This document shows, in pieces, positions 8,111-17,112 of a stretch of 64,000 nucleotides of DNA. How positions within the stretch are numbered: the first letter of the stretch is position 1; each line of letters opens with the position of its first letter. The DNA is from Pseudopelagicola sp. (GTDB taxonomy: Bacteria; Pseudomonadota; Alphaproteobacteria; Rhodobacterales; Rhodobacteraceae): NCBI GenBank assembly GCA_026195905.1, contig JAPHRE010000013.1:1-64000 (forward strand), written 5' to 3'. Under the pieces are notes generated by a model. It searched no databases. It worked only from the letters and a program-made list of their open reading frames with translations, and had not been told where the DNA came from. A program made the position numbers and the translations under genes.

Positions 8111-8581
8111 ATGTCATTGCCGTCGCGGCCCTTTCACGCCATGCTCAAAGGCGCATCAACGCCTGTGAGGCTCCAAGTGACACACCACAAAACGCCCCGC
8201 TCCATCCGCGCCCTGGCGGCTTTCGCCTGTGTGTTTGGCGTCCTGACGCTCTTTGGCGGGGGCGTGGCGCTTTTCGGTGGCCCTGCGGCAGAGGCGGCAG
8301 CGGGCGATGTTGTCCCTGTCGTGCTCTGGTTCAATTTCTTGGCGGGCTTTGCCTATATTGGCGCGGGCATTGGTCTCTTTCGTCTCCGGCGTTGGGCTGT
8401 TCTTCTCGCTGCGGGCATTGCCTTGGCCTCTGGGATCATATTGGCCTTTTTGACGTGGCACATCCTTGACGGGCGCCCTTATGAGATGCGCACCTTGGTC
8501 GCTATGACGGTTCGGACCGTGCTATGGGGCGCGATTGCCGCCGTGTCGTGGGGATGGTTTCGGCGCGTGCGGACGCGATAA
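8111..8581 (+). CDS. Small integral membrane protein, function unknown
   Basis: 156 aa from ATG 8111 (after AAGGGAG; a GTG at 8078 is an alternative). About four hydrophobic helices are visible: LAAFACVFGVLTLFGGGVAL, a segment around VVPVVLWFNFLAGFAYIGAGI, WAVLLAAGIALASGIILAFL and a final one around TVLWGAIAAVSWGWF, with an Arg-rich end. No enzyme motif is seen. It stands between two ribosomal blocks with a promoter for rplO directly behind it, so it is probably not co-regulated with ribosomal genes. Confidence 0.65.
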   Translation: MSLPSRPFHAMLKGASTPVRLQVTHHKTPRSIRALAAFACVFGVLTLFGGGVALFGGPAAEAAAGDVVPVVLWFNFLAGFAYIGAGIGLFRLRRWAVLLAAGIALASGIILAFLTWHILDGRPYEMRTLVAMTVRTVLWGAIAAVSWGWFRRVRTR

Positions 8582-8603
8582 GAGGATTGCTGCGCGCCGA
8601 CCC

Positions 8604-8632
8604 TTGCACCAAGAGTGTGTTGACGCTATAGC
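8604..8632 (+). promoter_or_regulatory. Candidate promoter of rplO-secY-adk
   Basis: TTGCAC (8604-8609), 17-nt spacer, TATAGC (8627-8632), about 95 nt before rplO. It follows the membrane-protein gene and explains how the third ribosomal block is expressed after the rpmD terminator. Confidence 0.65.
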
Positions 8633-8727
8633 CCCCCGGTGGTCCCGCACCACAGAATCAAAACCAAGAAACGCCGTGGTTGGCCCGTTAACGCTTCGGG
8701 GGTCACATCCGGCAAAGGAGAAGCGAA

Positions 8728-9189
8728 ATGAAACTTCATGAACTAAGCGACAATCCTGGCGCAACCAAGAAACGTATGCGCGTGGGCCGTGGTCCGGGTT
8801 CCGGCAAAGGTAAGACCGGTGGCCGTGGTATCAAAGGTCAAAAGTCGCGTTCGGGTGTGGCTATCAAAGGCTTCGAGGGCGGCCAGATGCCGATCTACCA
8901 GCGTCTTCCCAAGCGTGGCTTCAGCAAGCCCAACGCCAAGAAATACGCGGTTATCAACCTCGGCCTGATCCAGAAATTTGTCGACGCCAAGAAGCTCGAT
9001 GCATCGGCCCCGATTACCGAAGACGTGCTTGTTGAGACCGGCATCGTGCGCCGCAAACTCGACGGTATCCGCGTTCTGGCCAAAGGCGATGTGACCGCCA
9101 AACTTGACCTCGACGTGACCGGCGCTTCCAAGGCGGCTGTCGAAGCTATCGAGAAAGCGGGCGGCTCGCTCAAGGTCAAATCGGCCTGA
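8728..9189 (+). CDS. rplO: 50S ribosomal protein L15
   Basis: 153 aa. The Gly/Arg/Lys-rich N-terminus ([20 protein letters not shown]) and the L18e/L15 globular end with conserved VKSA-type terminus are present. L15 is a late assembly protein of the 50S. It starts after AAAGGAGAAG and is followed by two hairpins before secY. Confidence 0.98.
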   Translation: MKLHELSDNPGATKKRMRVGRGPGSGKGKTGGRGIKGQKSRSGVAIKGFEGGQMPIYQRLPKRGFSKPNAKKYAVINLGLIQKFVDAKKLDASAPITEDVLVETGIVRRKLDGIRVLAKGDVTAKLDLDVTGASKAAVEAIEKAGGSLKVKSA

Positions 9190-9203
9190 GGCGGCATTTA
9201 ATT

Positions 9204-9290
9204 GGTTGTGAGCGGCGGCCTCGCCGCTTACATAACCATTAGTTTTCCAAAGCGCCGCCTGACCGGAAAACGGTTTTGGCGGCGTTTTTT
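9204..9290 (+). terminator. Double hairpin between rplO and secY
   Basis: First hairpin 9204-9237: GGTT and GTGAGCGGCG pair with CGCCGCTTAC and AACC around loop GCCT. Second hairpin 9253-9284: CGCCGCC/GGCGGCG with an inner CCG/CGG, followed by six T (9285-9290). The second has the form of an intrinsic terminator. Since secY starts 19 nt later with no other promoter seen, it probably attenuates rather than ends transcription. Confidence 0.7.
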
Positions 9291-9308
9291 ATTCGAAGAG
9301 AGATCCGC

Positions 9309-10670
9309 ATGGTATCTGCAGCAGAACAAATGGCGGCCAACACAAGCTGGGCCGCGCTTGGTAAAGCCACCGATCTTCGCAATCGCATCCTGTTTACGCT
9401 CGGCCTGCTTGTCGTCTACCGCCTCGGTACGTTCATTCCCGTGCCCGGCATCGACGGTGTGGCGCTGCGCGAGTTCATGGAAGGCGCGGCACAGGGGATC
9501 GGCGGCATTCTGTCGATGTTCACCGGCGGCGCTCTCGGACGGATGGGGATTTTTGCCCTCGGCATTATGCCTTACATTTCGGCCTCGATTATCGTTCAAC
9601 TCCTGACCTCTATGGTCCCGGCGCTTGAACAGCTCAAGAAAGAGGGCGAACAGGGCCGCAAGAAGATCAACCAATATACCCGTTACGGCACCGTGCTGCT
9701 CGCGACGCTGCAATCCTACGGGCTTGCGGTTTCGCTCGAAGCGGGCGATCTCGCCCATGATCCGGGTATGTTCTTCCGCATCGCCTGCATGATTACGCTT
9801 GTGGGCGGCACCATGTTCCTGATGTGGCTCGGTGAACAGATCACCAACCGCGGCATCGGCAACGGCATCTCGCTCATCATCTTCGTCGGCATCATCGCCG
9901 AAGTCCCCGCCGCGCTTGCACAGTTCCTGTCGCAAGGCCGCTCGGGTGCAATCTCTCCTGCGGTGATCGTGGGGGTGATCGTGATGGTGATTGCCGTGAT
10001 CGCCTTTGTGGTGTTCATGGAACGCGCCCTGCGCAAGATTCATATCCAATATCCCCGCCGTCAGGTTGGCATGAAAGTCTACGACGGTGGGTCGTCGCAC
10101 CTGCCGATCAAGGTCAACCCAGCGGGCGTGATCCCGGCGATCTTCGCCTCGTCGCTCCTGTTGTTGCCGACCACGATCTCGACCTTCTCAGGCTCGCAAA
10201 CCGGCCCGATCATGTCGACGCTTCTGGCGTATTTCGGCCCCGGTCAGCCGCTCTACCTGTTGTTCTTCGTGGCGATGATCGTGTTCTTTGCCTATTTCTA
10301 TACGTTCAACGTGTCGTTCAAACCCGACGAAGTGGCAGACAACCTGAAGAACCAGAACGGCTTTGTCCCCGGCATCCGTCCGGGCAAGAAAACCGCAGAA
10401 TACCTTGAATATGTCACCAACCGCATCCTTGCGCTTGGCGCGGCCTATCTTGCGGCTGTTTGCCTCCTGCCCGAGGTGCTGCGCGGTCAGATGGCAATCC
10501 CGTTCTATTTCGGCGGCACATCGGTGTTGATTGTGGTCTCGGTGACGATGGACACCATCCAACAGGTTCAGAGCCATCTTCTGGCACATCAGTATGAAGG
10601 CCTGATCGAAAAATCTCAGCTTTCCGGCAAGGGCCGTAAGCGCAAGCGCAAAGGGGCGGCACGCCGATGA
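9309..10670 (+). CDS. secY: Sec translocon channel subunit SecY
   Basis: 453 aa, ten hydrophobic segments. Core family motifs are seen: FIPVPGIDG at the N-terminus, [30 protein letters not shown] after TM2 (split in text: starts [13 protein letters not shown]), and [12 protein letters not shown]. It forms the protein-conducting channel with SecE and SecG. The start [14 protein letters not shown] at 9309 follows GAAGAGAGA and matches family members. It overlaps adk by 4 nt (ATGA). Confidence 0.98.
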   Translation: MVSAAEQMAANTSWAALGKATDLRNRILFTLGLLVVYRLGTFIPVPGIDGVALREFMEGAAQGIGGILSMFTGGALGRMGIFALGIMPYISASIIVQLLTSMVPALEQLKKEGEQGRKKINQYTRYGTVLLATLQSYGLAVSLEAGDLAHDPGMFFRIACMITLVGGTMFLMWLGEQITNRGIGNGISLIIFVGIIAEVPAALAQFLSQGRSGAISPAVIVGVIVMVIAVIAFVVFMERALRKIHIQYPRRQVGMKVYDGGSSHLPIKVNPAGVIPAIFASSLLLLPTTISTFSGSQTGPIMSTLLAYFGPGQPLYLLFFVAMIVFFAYFYTFNVSFKPDEVADNLKNQNGFVPGIRPGKKTAEYLEYVTNRILALGAAYLAAVCLLPEVLRGQMAIPFYFGGTSVLIVVSVTMDTIQQVQSHLLAHQYEGLIEKSQLSGKGRKRKRKGAARR

Positions 10671-11245
10671 ACATTATTCTTCTAGGCCCACCGGGCGCAG
10701 GCAAAGGCACTCAGGCTGCAATGCTCGTCAAAGAGCGTGACATGATTCAGCTTTCGACCGGCGACATGTTGCGCGCCGCCAAGGACAGCGGCTCTGAAAT
10801 GGGCAAGATCGTGGCTGACGTCATGGCGCGCGGCGACCTTGTGACCGATGAGATCGTCATCGGCCTGATCCGCGAAAAGCTCGAGGGCGACAAAAAGGGC
10901 GGCTTTATCTTTGATGGCTTCCCCCGCACCTTGGCACAGGCCGACGCGCTCGGCGCGCTTCTGGCCGAGAAGGGGGAAACCCTGGATGCCGTGATTGAGC
11001 TACAAGTCAATGACGAGGTTCTCGTCGACCGCATCGTCAACCGCGCCAAGGAAGCCGCAGCTGCCGGTCAGCCGGTGCGCGCAGACGATAACGCCGAGAG
11101 CCTCAAGGTTCGGCTGATGGAATACTACAAGAAGACCTCGCCGCTGATCGGGTATTACTATGCCCTCGGCGCTCTGAAGTCGGTGGATGGGCTTGGCGAG
11201 ATTGAGACCGTCAAATCCGATATCGCCGCTGCGCTCGACGCCTGA
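10667..11245 (+). CDS. adk: Adenylate kinase (short-lid form)
   Basis: 192 aa. P-loop [10 protein letters not shown] at residues 7-16, FDGFPRT and the AMP-site segment STGDMLRAA are intact. It interconverts ATP + AMP and 2 ADP. It is shorter than E. coli Adk (214 aa) because the LID is cut to a few residues around [10 protein letters not shown], as in other alphaproteobacteria. It overlaps secY by 4 nt and ends its block with a terminator. Confidence 0.98.
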   Translation: MNIILLGPPGAGKGTQAAMLVKERDMIQLSTGDMLRAAKDSGSEMGKIVADVMARGDLVTDEIVIGLIREKLEGDKKGGFIFDGFPRTLAQADALGALLAEKGETLDAVIELQVNDEVLVDRIVNRAKEAAAAGQPVRADDNAESLKVRLMEYYKKTSPLIGYYYALGALKSVDGLGEIETVKSDIAAALDA

Positions 11246-11260
11246 GGCAAGATAAGACAC

Positions 11261-11291
11261 AAACCCCCCCGGCATTGACCGGGGGTTTTTC
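11261..11291 (+). terminator. Intrinsic terminator after adk
   Basis: CCCCCGG pairs with CCGGGGG around CATTGA, followed by TTTTT; the tail GTTTTTCTTTGC (11285-11296) is the shared 12-mer. It lies 25 nt from the convergent BLUF gene. Confidence 0.88.
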
Positions 11292-11315
11292 TTTGCACTG
11301 CCTGTCTGCGCGACC

Positions 11316-11744
11316 CTAGCCCGCCTCGACCCACCGTGCCCGGCTCTGGTGCCGCTCCTTGGAAAGCTCCTTCATCAACGCGATGAGGGCAAAGGCGCTC
11401 TCTGCGTCGTTTTCCGGTGCGGTGCGCATGGCTTCATCAAGCCTATCGTCGTCGAGACCGGCAAACCCCATCTCCCACGCGTCAAAAGAAGGTTTCGCCG
11501 CCTCGCCACGGTAAAAAATCCGTAGGCCGAGATGCCTGTCGTCATTTCTGATCCGCATCATCGCCGCGTCGATGGCGTCCTTGCGTCCCTCAAGAAGTTG
11601 CAGGAAATGAACCGGGGTTCGTATAAGAAACCCGGTCATGCCGCTCGCCGCGTTATTGGCGTGCGACTTGCGCAGAATATCGAAATCGGACGGGTGCGGG
11701 AATGTATGGACCGCGACGCTACCGTAGAGCAATTGATGAGGCAT
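11316..11744 (-). CDS. BLUF-domain blue-light sensor
   Basis: 142 aa from ATG at 11744; an upstream in-frame start at 11798 exists. It is a single BLUF domain that binds FAD. The key residues occur at exactly AppA-like spacing: Tyr7 in LLYGSV, Asn31 in SHANNAASGMTG, Gln49 in FLQLLEG, Trp90 and Met92 in AWEMGF (AppA Tyr21, Asn45, Gln63, Trp104, Met106). No output domain is fused; about 48 residues follow as a C-terminal extension. Such short BLUF proteins signal through partner proteins. It sits alone, convergent with adk, beside the BCCT transporter. An inverted repeat lies in its upstream region. Confidence 0.93.
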   Translation of the reverse strand: MPHQLLYGSVAVHTFPHPSDFDILRKSHANNAASGMTGFLIRTPVHFLQLLEGRKDAIDAAMMRIRNDDRHLGLRIFYRGEAAKPSFDAWEMGFAGLDDDRLDEAMRTAPENDAESAFALIALMKELSKERHQSRARWVEAG

Positions 11745-11831
11745 TCTTTCGCCATTTTCAGTTTTTAGCGCGCGTTTTCCCGACATTAGCGCAGACAACC
11801 GGCGACGAAAAGGTTTGTCTCATATGTATAT

Positions 11832-11857
11832 CCTATGCGCAAAATCCTGTGCATAGG
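11832..11857. promoter_or_regulatory. Inverted repeat upstream of the BLUF gene
   Basis: CCTATGC (11832-11838) and GCATAGG (11851-11857), 12 nt apart, about 90 nt before the BLUF start. Possible operator; no -35/-10 pair is certain nearby. Confidence 0.35.
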
Positions 11858-11888
11858 GCGCGATCAAAGGGCGCGCGATTGACGACAT

Positions 11889-11918
11889 GAAAAAGGCCCC
11901 GGCAAAACCGGAGCCTTT
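11889..11918 (-). terminator. Intrinsic terminator of the BCCT gene
   Basis: On the minus strand AAAGGCTCCGG pairs with CCGGGGCCTTT around TTTTG, followed by a T-run (complement of the A-run at 11890-11894). It lies 32 nt after the BCCT stop. Confidence 0.8.
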
Positions 11919-11949
11919 GATTTGTATTTATGGCGGTGTGATCGCCTTG

Positions 11950-13593
11950 TTAGCCTTGTTTGCGTTCCGCAACGAGGCCGCGCCAAATCGAATAGCACAT
12001 CAGCAAAAGGATGACCGTGAAGGGCAGGCCGGTCGAAATCACCATCGCCTGAAGCGATGCAAGACCGCCGCCAAGCAATAGGGCAATCGCCACTGCACCT
12101 TCAAACACACACCAGAAGACACGCTGGGGAACCGGCGCGTCGACCTTGCCGCCCGCCGTGATCGTATCAATCACCAGAGAGCCAGAGTCCGATGAGGTCA
12201 CAAAGAAGACCACGACAAGGATAATCCCGACAAAGCTCGTGATACTGGCAAGCGGAAGCTCTGCGAGCATCTTGAAGAGCTTCAATTCAAGCGAGGCATC
12301 CTGAACGGTGGTGACGCCGTCCTGCACGTATTGCTGGATCGCGGTGCCGCCAAAGACGCTCATCCAAAGCACACAGACAAGGCTCGGGATCAGCAAGACG
12401 CAGATCACGAACTCGCGCACCGTGCGGCCGCGCGATACGCGGGCGATGAACATGCCGACGAACGGCGACCAGCTAATCCACCACGCCCAATAGAACCCGG
12501 TCCAGCCCTGGCTAAAGTTGGCATCTTCCCGTCCAATCGGATTTGAAAGCGCAGGCAGGTAGGTGACATAGGCCATAAGGCTATCGGCAAACCCCGTCAG
12601 GATGGCCAGTGTCGGCCCGACGATGAGGACAAAGGCCAAAAGGAGAAAGGCCAGCCCCATGTTGATTTCCGAAAGCACCTTCACACCGCCATCAAGACCG
12701 CGCACCACCGAAATAAGCGCGACCGCTGTAATGGCGCTGATAAGGATGACTTCGGTGCCCGATCCGACTGGAACGCCGAACAATTCATTCAGGCCCGCAT
12801 TGGCTTGCGTGGCCCCAAAGCCGAGCGACGTTGCAAGGCCGAAGAGCGTTGCAAACACGGCCATGATGTCGATGACATGGCCCCACCAGCCCCAGACACG
12901 TTCGCCAAGGATCGGATAAAACGCCGAGCGGATGGTGAGCGGAAGACCCTTGTTATAGGAGAAAAGCGCCAGCGCCAGCGCGACAACCGCATAGATCGCC
13001 CAAGGGTGTAGCCCCCAATGGAAGATCGTTGCCGCCATGCCAAGACGGATCGACTCCGCCTCGTTTCCGGCTGCGGCCCCAAGAGGCGCCCAATCCGTGC
13101 GCGCGCCGTCTTCACCAACGACAATCCCACCAAGCGAGGTCGAGAAATGGCTCATCGGTTCCGACACGCCGTAGAACATAAGCCCGATCCCCATACCGGC
13201 AGCGAACAGCATAGCGAACCAACCGATATAGCTATAATCGGGCGTGGCATCTTCCCCGCCAAGCCGCACCTTGCCAAGGGGCAGGACGATGAGCAGAAGG
13301 CAGAAAATCACAAAGATATTTGCCGCACCGAGGAAAAAGAAATCAAAGGTCTGCGTGAGCCACGGGCGCAACCAGCCAAAGATAGACGCCGCCTGTTCGG
13401 GCAGGGCGAGCGCGTAAAAGACGAATAGCATAATGCTAAGCCCGGAAATAAGGAAAACCGGGTTGTGAATATCAAGCCCGAAAGGCCCGATCTGTGTTTC
13501 GATATTGTCCTGACCGATCTCATATTCGGTATCGATCACTTCAGAGACACCTTCCGGTTCTGGAATGCCCTGATCGTTGTTTGTTTCGGCCAT
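11950..13593 (-). CDS. BCCT-family betaine/choline/carnitine transporter
   Basis: 547 aa with about 12 membrane helices. The glycine-rich family stretch GMGIGLMFYGVSEP (residues about 133-146) and the signature region WISWSPFVGMFIARVSRGRT (residues about 373-392) are intact. It is expected to import trimethylammonium compounds or another compatible solute with Na+ or H+. The acidic N-terminus of about 40 residues is cytoplasmic. It starts behind GAGGAGG and follows the usp gene by 53 nt, so the two are probably one operon. The substrate cannot be told from sequence alone. Confidence 0.92.
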   Translation of the reverse strand: MAETNNDQGIPEPEGVSEVIDTEYEIGQDNIETQIGPFGLDIHNPVFLISGLSIMLFVFYALALPEQAASIFGWLRPWLTQTFDFFFLGAANIFVIFCLLLIVLPLGKVRLGGEDATPDYSYIGWFAMLFAAGMGIGLMFYGVSEPMSHFSTSLGGIVVGEDGARTDWAPLGAAAGNEAESIRLGMAATIFHWGLHPWAIYAVVALALALFSYNKGLPLTIRSAFYPILGERVWGWWGHVIDIMAVFATLFGLATSLGFGATQANAGLNELFGVPVGSGTEVILISAITAVALISVVRGLDGGVKVLSEINMGLAFLLLAFVLIVGPTLAILTGFADSLMAYVTYLPALSNPIGREDANFSQGWTGFYWAWWISWSPFVGMFIARVSRGRTVREFVICVLLIPSLVCVLWMSVFGGTAIQQYVQDGVTTVQDASLELKLFKMLAELPLASITSFVGIILVVVFFVTSSDSGSLVIDTITAGGKVDAPVPQRVFWCVFEGAVAIALLLGGGLASLQAMVISTGLPFTVILLLMCYSIWRGLVAERKQG

Positions 13594-13646
13594 ACTGGCC
13601 TCCTCATCTTGCGCGTTTCAGTTGAGATGTGCTGAGGCGGCCTCGC

Positions 13647-14060
13647 CTAGCGCACCACCATGACCGTCACTTTCGCGTGCCCCGCGATCGTGCCGCCGTT
13701 CGAAGGCCAGATGTAGTCGGTGATGTTGGGCACATGGCTCCCCATCACGACAAGATCGGCCCCGGTATCCGTCACGACCTTAAGCAGCGTCGGATCAAGA
13801 TCGACGCGCGGATCGTGACTGGTCACGGCATGGGCGCTGGCAGAGATACCATGCGTCTTGGCTTGTTCGGCCGCGAAAGCATCTAGCTTTTCGGCGAACT
13901 CTTTCGGATTGTGGGCAACGGACCCTGGCGTTGCGGCGGTGACGGCGACATATGTCACCTCTGCGCCGTATAGCTTTGCGAGGTCTGCGGCACAGCTGAG
14001 CGCCTTGTCGAGCTGCCCAGCATGGGCAAGGTCCACAGGCACCATGATGTGTTTGAACAC
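13647..14060 (-). CDS. Universal stress protein A family
   Basis: 137 aa, one Usp domain, with the ATP-binding pattern near the C-terminus (DLVVMGSH, then an S/G-rich stretch GTIAGHAKVTVMVV). Start is GTG at 14060 with GGGGAG six to seven bases before. It is transcribed just ahead of the BCCT transporter. Usp proteins encoded with osmolyte transporters (for example TeaD with TeaABC in Halomonas) regulate uptake; that role here is inference. Confidence 0.9.
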   Translation of the reverse strand: MFKHIMVPVDLAHAGQLDKALSCAADLAKLYGAEVTYVAVTAATPGSVAHNPKEFAEKLDAFAAEQAKTHGISASAHAVTSHDPRVDLDPTLLKVVTDTGADLVVMGSHVPNITDYIWPSNGGTIAGHAKVTVMVVR

Positions 14061-14150
14061 GTCTTGCTCCCCTTTATGTTACTGGCGCACTGGCTCGGGG
14101 GTGAGTGGTCCGGCTCTCTGGCCGGTTATCCGGGCCGTGCGCGTTTCCTT

Positions 14151-14181
14151 CCGTGTTAGCCGTTACACGTGGCTAACACGG
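14151..14181. promoter_or_regulatory. Perfect 11-bp inverted repeat in the usp/rpsM intergenic region
   Basis: CCGTGTTAGCC (14151-14161) and GGCTAACACGG (14171-14181) around a 9-nt centre. It lies 90 nt before the usp-BCCT pair, in a 470-nt gene-free region (14061-14530) that otherwise holds only the rpsM promoter and leader. It has no T-run, so an operator for usp-BCCT is more likely than a terminator. Confidence 0.45.
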
Positions 14182-14346
14182 GATAGCTTATAGCCGAAAA
14201 CGCCAAGAAAACAGGCGTGGCCGGTGCTTGAGGGGCGAAAAACGACCCGTATAGCCTCATCTTTTGCCTTGACTCGCGCTGGCCGCAGCCGGATCAAGGG
14301 CGCGCCTTTAGGGGAAACCGTTCTAAAATCGGGCTGAAACAGGGGC

Positions 14347-14375
14347 TTGACCCGTTGGCAAAATCCCCATAAACC
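14347..14375 (+). promoter_or_regulatory. Candidate promoter of the rpsM-rplQ block
   Basis: TTGACC (14347-14352), 17-nt spacer, TAAACC (14370-14375). It gives a leader of about 150 nt before rpsM, which could hold an S4-type control site as in enterobacterial alpha operons; I see no clear structure for that. Confidence 0.6.
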
Positions 14376-14530
14376 GCACCATCCCTTTAGGGAGAATCAA
14401 TTTTTTGCAGCGGGTCGCCCCCGCACCGCAAGAGCACCTGAATCAGCTGAGGCCCGGCGCTAAATCGTCGGGCTTACGTTGTGAAAAAAGGTTCCGGAAC
14501 TACGGAACCGCAACGAAAAGGAAATGTCAC

Positions 14531-14899
14531 GTGGCACGTATCGCCGGCGTAAACATCCCGACTGCAAAGCGGGTCCCCATCGCCCTCACCTACATCACCG
14601 GCATTGGGAACACCTCTGCCAAAAGCATCTGTGACGCCGTTGGCATCGACACAACCCGTCGTGTAAACGAGCTGTCCGACGCAGAAGTCCTCGCCATCCG
14701 CGAGCACATCGACGCCAACTTCACCGTCGAAGGCGACCTGCGCCGCGAAGTTCAGATGAACATCAAGCGTCTCATGGATCTCGGTTGTTACCGCGGCCTG
14801 CGTCATCGCCGGAACCTCCCGGTTCGCGGTCAGCGCACCCACACCAACGCTCGCACTCGCAAAGGCCCCGCAAAGGCCATTGCTGGTAAGAAGAAATAA
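14531..14899 (+). CDS. rpsM: 30S ribosomal protein S13
   Basis: 122 aa from a GTG start at 14531 ([16 protein letters not shown]), with AAAAGGAAA just upstream; no ATG gives a correct N-terminus. The helix-two-turn-helix region and the C-terminal [20 protein letters not shown] segment are present. S13 sits in the 30S head and bridges to the 50S. It is first in the alpha block, preceded by a long leader with its own promoter. Confidence 0.97.
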   Translation: MARIAGVNIPTAKRVPIALTYITGIGNTSAKSICDAVGIDTTRRVNELSDAEVLAIREHIDANFTVEGDLRREVQMNIKRLMDLGCYRGLRHRRNLPVRGQRTHTNARTRKGPAKAIAGKKK

Positions 14900-14914
14900 G
14901 GGAGGGTTCGATCA

Positions 14915-15304
14915 ATGGCACGCGATAAGACTCGTACAAAGAAAAAAGAGCGCAAGAACATCGCCACCGGCGTTGCGCATGTGAACTCTTCGTTCAACAA
15001 CACCAAAATCCTGATCTCTGACGTGCAGGGCAACGCCATTTCATGGTCGTCTGCTGGCACTATGGGGTTCAAAGGGTCGCGTAAATCGACTCCTTATGCC
15101 GCTCAGATGGCTGCGGAAGATGCAGGCAAAAAAGCTCAGGAACACGGCGTCAAGACCCTTGAGGTCGAGGTTCAAGGCCCCGGTTCGGGCCGTGAATCGG
15201 CACTGCGCGCGCTGGCTGCGGTTGGCTTCAACATCACCTCGATCCGTGATGTGACCCCGATCGCGCACAACGGCTGCCGCCCGCCCAAGCGCCGTCGCGT
15301 CTAA
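14915..15304 (+). CDS. rpsK: 30S ribosomal protein S11
   Basis: 129 aa: [20 protein letters not shown] near the N-terminus and the conserved end [18 protein letters not shown]11 forms the platform and the E-site mRNA path. It starts 15 nt after rpsM behind AAGGGAGGG. The rpsD gene found here in enterobacteria is absent, as usual in alphaproteobacteria. Confidence 0.98.
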   Translation: MARDKTRTKKKERKNIATGVAHVNSSFNNTKILISDVQGNAISWSSAGTMGFKGSRKSTPYAAQMAAEDAGKKAQEHGVKTLEVEVQGPGSGRESALRALAAVGFNITSIRDVTPIAHNGCRPPKRRRV

Positions 15305-15320
15305 ACGCATTATTTTACTG

Positions 15321-15349
15321 CTGGGGCCGCGTGATTTTCACGGCCCCAG
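15321..15349 (+). terminator. Strong hairpin between rpsK and rpoA
   Basis: CTGGGGCC...GTGA pairs with TCAC...GGCCCCAG (about 12 pairs with a small bulge); only a weak T-rich stretch follows further on. It probably partly ends transcription or protects the upstream mRNA and sets the ratio of rpoA to ribosomal mRNAs. Confidence 0.5.
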
Positions 15350-15418
15350 TTCGCCGTTTTTAACCTCGGGAGTCTGACCTGTTTTGGACATGGAGGGCAG
15401 ACAGGAATGGAGGGACGC

Positions 15419-16435
15419 ATGATCCACAAAAACTGGGCTGAACTAATCAAGCCGACACAACTCGACGTCAAACCGGGCAATGATCCCGCGCGTCAGGCCA
15501 CAATCATGGCCGAACCGCTTGAGCGTGGCTTTGGCCTGACGCTCGGCAACGCGCTGCGCCGCGTGCTGATGTCGTCGCTTCAGGGCGCGGCCATCACCTC
15601 GGTGCAAATCGACAACGTGCTGCACGAGTTTTCGTCTGTGGCCGGTGTGCGCGAAGACGTGACCGACGTTATCCTGAACCTCAAGGGCGTGTCCCTGCGC
15701 ATGGAAGTCGAAGGGCCAAAGCGTCTTTCGGTGAATGCCAAGGGGCCGGGTGCCGTGACCGCTGGCGACATTTCCGATAGCGCGGGTATCGAGATCCTCA
15801 ACAAGGATCACGTGATTTGCCATCTCGACGAAGGCGCGTCGCTCTACATGGAACTGACCGTCAACACTGGCAAAGGCTATGTCTCGGCTGACAAGAACAA
15901 GCCCGAAGATGCGCCCATCGGCCTGATCCCGATCGACGCCATCTATTCGCCGGTCAAGAAAGTCTCCTATGACGTGCAGCCGACCCGTGAAGGTCAGGTG
16001 CTCGACTATGACAAGCTGACGATGAAAATCGAAACCGACGGCTCCCTGACCCCCGAAGACGCCGTGGCCTTTGCCGCGCGTATTCTGCAGGATCAGCTGA
16101 CCATCTTCGTCAACTTCGAAGAGCCTGAATCCGCCGGTCGTCAAGAAGAAGACGACGGTCTCGAATTCAACCCGCTCCTCCTCAAAAAGGTCGACGAGCT
16201 GGAACTGTCTGTTCGGTCTGCAAACTGCCTCAAGAACGACAATATCGTCTATATCGGCGATCTCATCCAGAAGACCGAAGCCGAGATGCTCCGCACCCCG
16301 AACTTCGGCCGCAAGTCGCTCAACGAGATCAAGGAAGTGCTCTCGGGCATGGGTCTGCATCTCGGGATGGACGTCGAGGATTGGCCGCCGGACAATATCG
16401 AAGAGCTGGCCAAGAAGTTCGAAGACAGCTTCTAA
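15419..16435 (+). CDS. rpoA: RNA polymerase alpha subunit
   Basis: 338 aa from ATG 15419 ([14 protein letters not shown]); an ATG 12 nt upstream is in frame. The N-terminal dimerisation domain includes [20 protein letters not shown], and the C-terminal UP-element/activator domain includes [23 protein letters not shown]. It scaffolds assembly of RNA polymerase. It lies between rpsK and rplQ as usual, separated by gaps of 114 and 135 nt. Confidence 0.98.
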   Translation: MIHKNWAELIKPTQLDVKPGNDPARQATIMAEPLERGFGLTLGNALRRVLMSSLQGAAITSVQIDNVLHEFSSVAGVREDVTDVILNLKGVSLRMEVEGPKRLSVNAKGPGAVTAGDISDSAGIEILNKDHVICHLDEGASLYMELTVNTGKGYVSADKNKPEDAPIGLIPIDAIYSPVKKVSYDVQPTREGQVLDYDKLTMKIETDGSLTPEDAVAFAARILQDQLTIFVNFEEPESAGRQEEDDGLEFNPLLLKKVDELELSVRSANCLKNDNIVYIGDLIQKTEAEMLRTPNFGRKSLNEIKEVLSGMGLHLGMDVEDWPPDNIEELAKKFEDSF

Positions 16436-16570
16436 GACATTTCGGGTGGGCCTCTGGTCCACCCGGTCAATGCCCGGATTGCCGGGGACAAACTGGGCAC
16501 ATGCCCCAAGGAGAGTGGCTGACACGCATCGGCTGCCAGACAAAGCAAAACGCGAAGAAGGATTTGAACA

Positions 16571-16990
16571 ATGCGTCACGCAAAAGGCTATCGTCGCCTG
16601 AACCGTACCCACGAGCACCGCAAGGCGCTTTTTGCCAACATGGCTGGCTCGCTGATCGAACACGAACAGATCAAGACCACCCTGCCCAAGGCCAAAGAAC
16701 TGCGCCCGATCGTGGAAAAACTCGTCACCCTCGCTAAGCGTGGTGATGTCCATGCGCGCCGTCAGGCCCGCGCCCGCCTCAAGGAAGACCAGTATGTCGC
16801 GAAACTTTTCGACGTGCTTGGCCCGCGCTTTGCTGACCGTAAGGGTGGCTATGTGCGCATCCTGAAAGCTGGCTTCCGCTATGGCGACATGGCACCGATG
16901 GCGATCATCGAATTTGTGGACCGTGACATCGACGCCAAGGGCGCTGCTGACAAGGCTCGCGTCGCGGCTGAAGAAGCTGCCGACGAATAA
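16571..16990 (+). CDS. rplQ: 50S ribosomal protein L17
   Basis: 139 aa, starting [21 protein letters not shown], with the conserved [23 protein letters not shown]17 lies close to the tunnel exit. An Ala/Glu-rich tail ends the protein. It is the last gene of the ribosomal supercluster and is followed by a perfect terminator. Confidence 0.98.
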   Translation: MRHAKGYRRLNRTHEHRKALFANMAGSLIEHEQIKTTLPKAKELRPIVEKLVTLAKRGDVHARRQARARLKEDQYVAKLFDVLGPRFADRKGGYVRILKAGFRYGDMAPMAIIEFVDRDIDAKGAADKARVAAEEAADE

Positions 16991-17017
16991 GACATCCGGG
17001 CATTCGCCCGAAGGATA

Positions 17018-17049
17018 GCCCCCGCCTGTGTTTCAGGCGGGGGTTTTTC
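17018..17049 (+). terminator. Intrinsic terminator after rplQ
   Basis: Perfect 10-bp stem CCCCCGCCTG / CAGGCGGGGG around TGTTT, then TTTTT. Tail GTTTTTCTTTGC (17043-17054) is the fourth copy of the shared 12-mer. Confidence 0.92.
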
Positions 17050-17112
17050 TTTGCCTTTTGTTAAGGGCGCGCGCTGCGTTAAGGGGGCGAAATCGACGTT
17101 TTCGGGACATCC

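Noticed and set aside
9252-9290. True operon end between rplO and secY
   Set aside because: The hairpin has a terminator form, but no promoter for secY-adk is seen in the 18 nt that follow, so full termination would silence essential genes.
14061-14530. tRNA or small RNA gene in the 470-nt usp-rpsM gap
   Set aside because: No cloverleaf or T-loop sequence could be found; the region is explained by an inverted repeat, the rpsM promoter and a leader.
15443-16753. 436-codon minus-strand open frame opposite rpoA and rplQ
   Set aside because: Antisense shadow of rpoA with no recognisable protein features.
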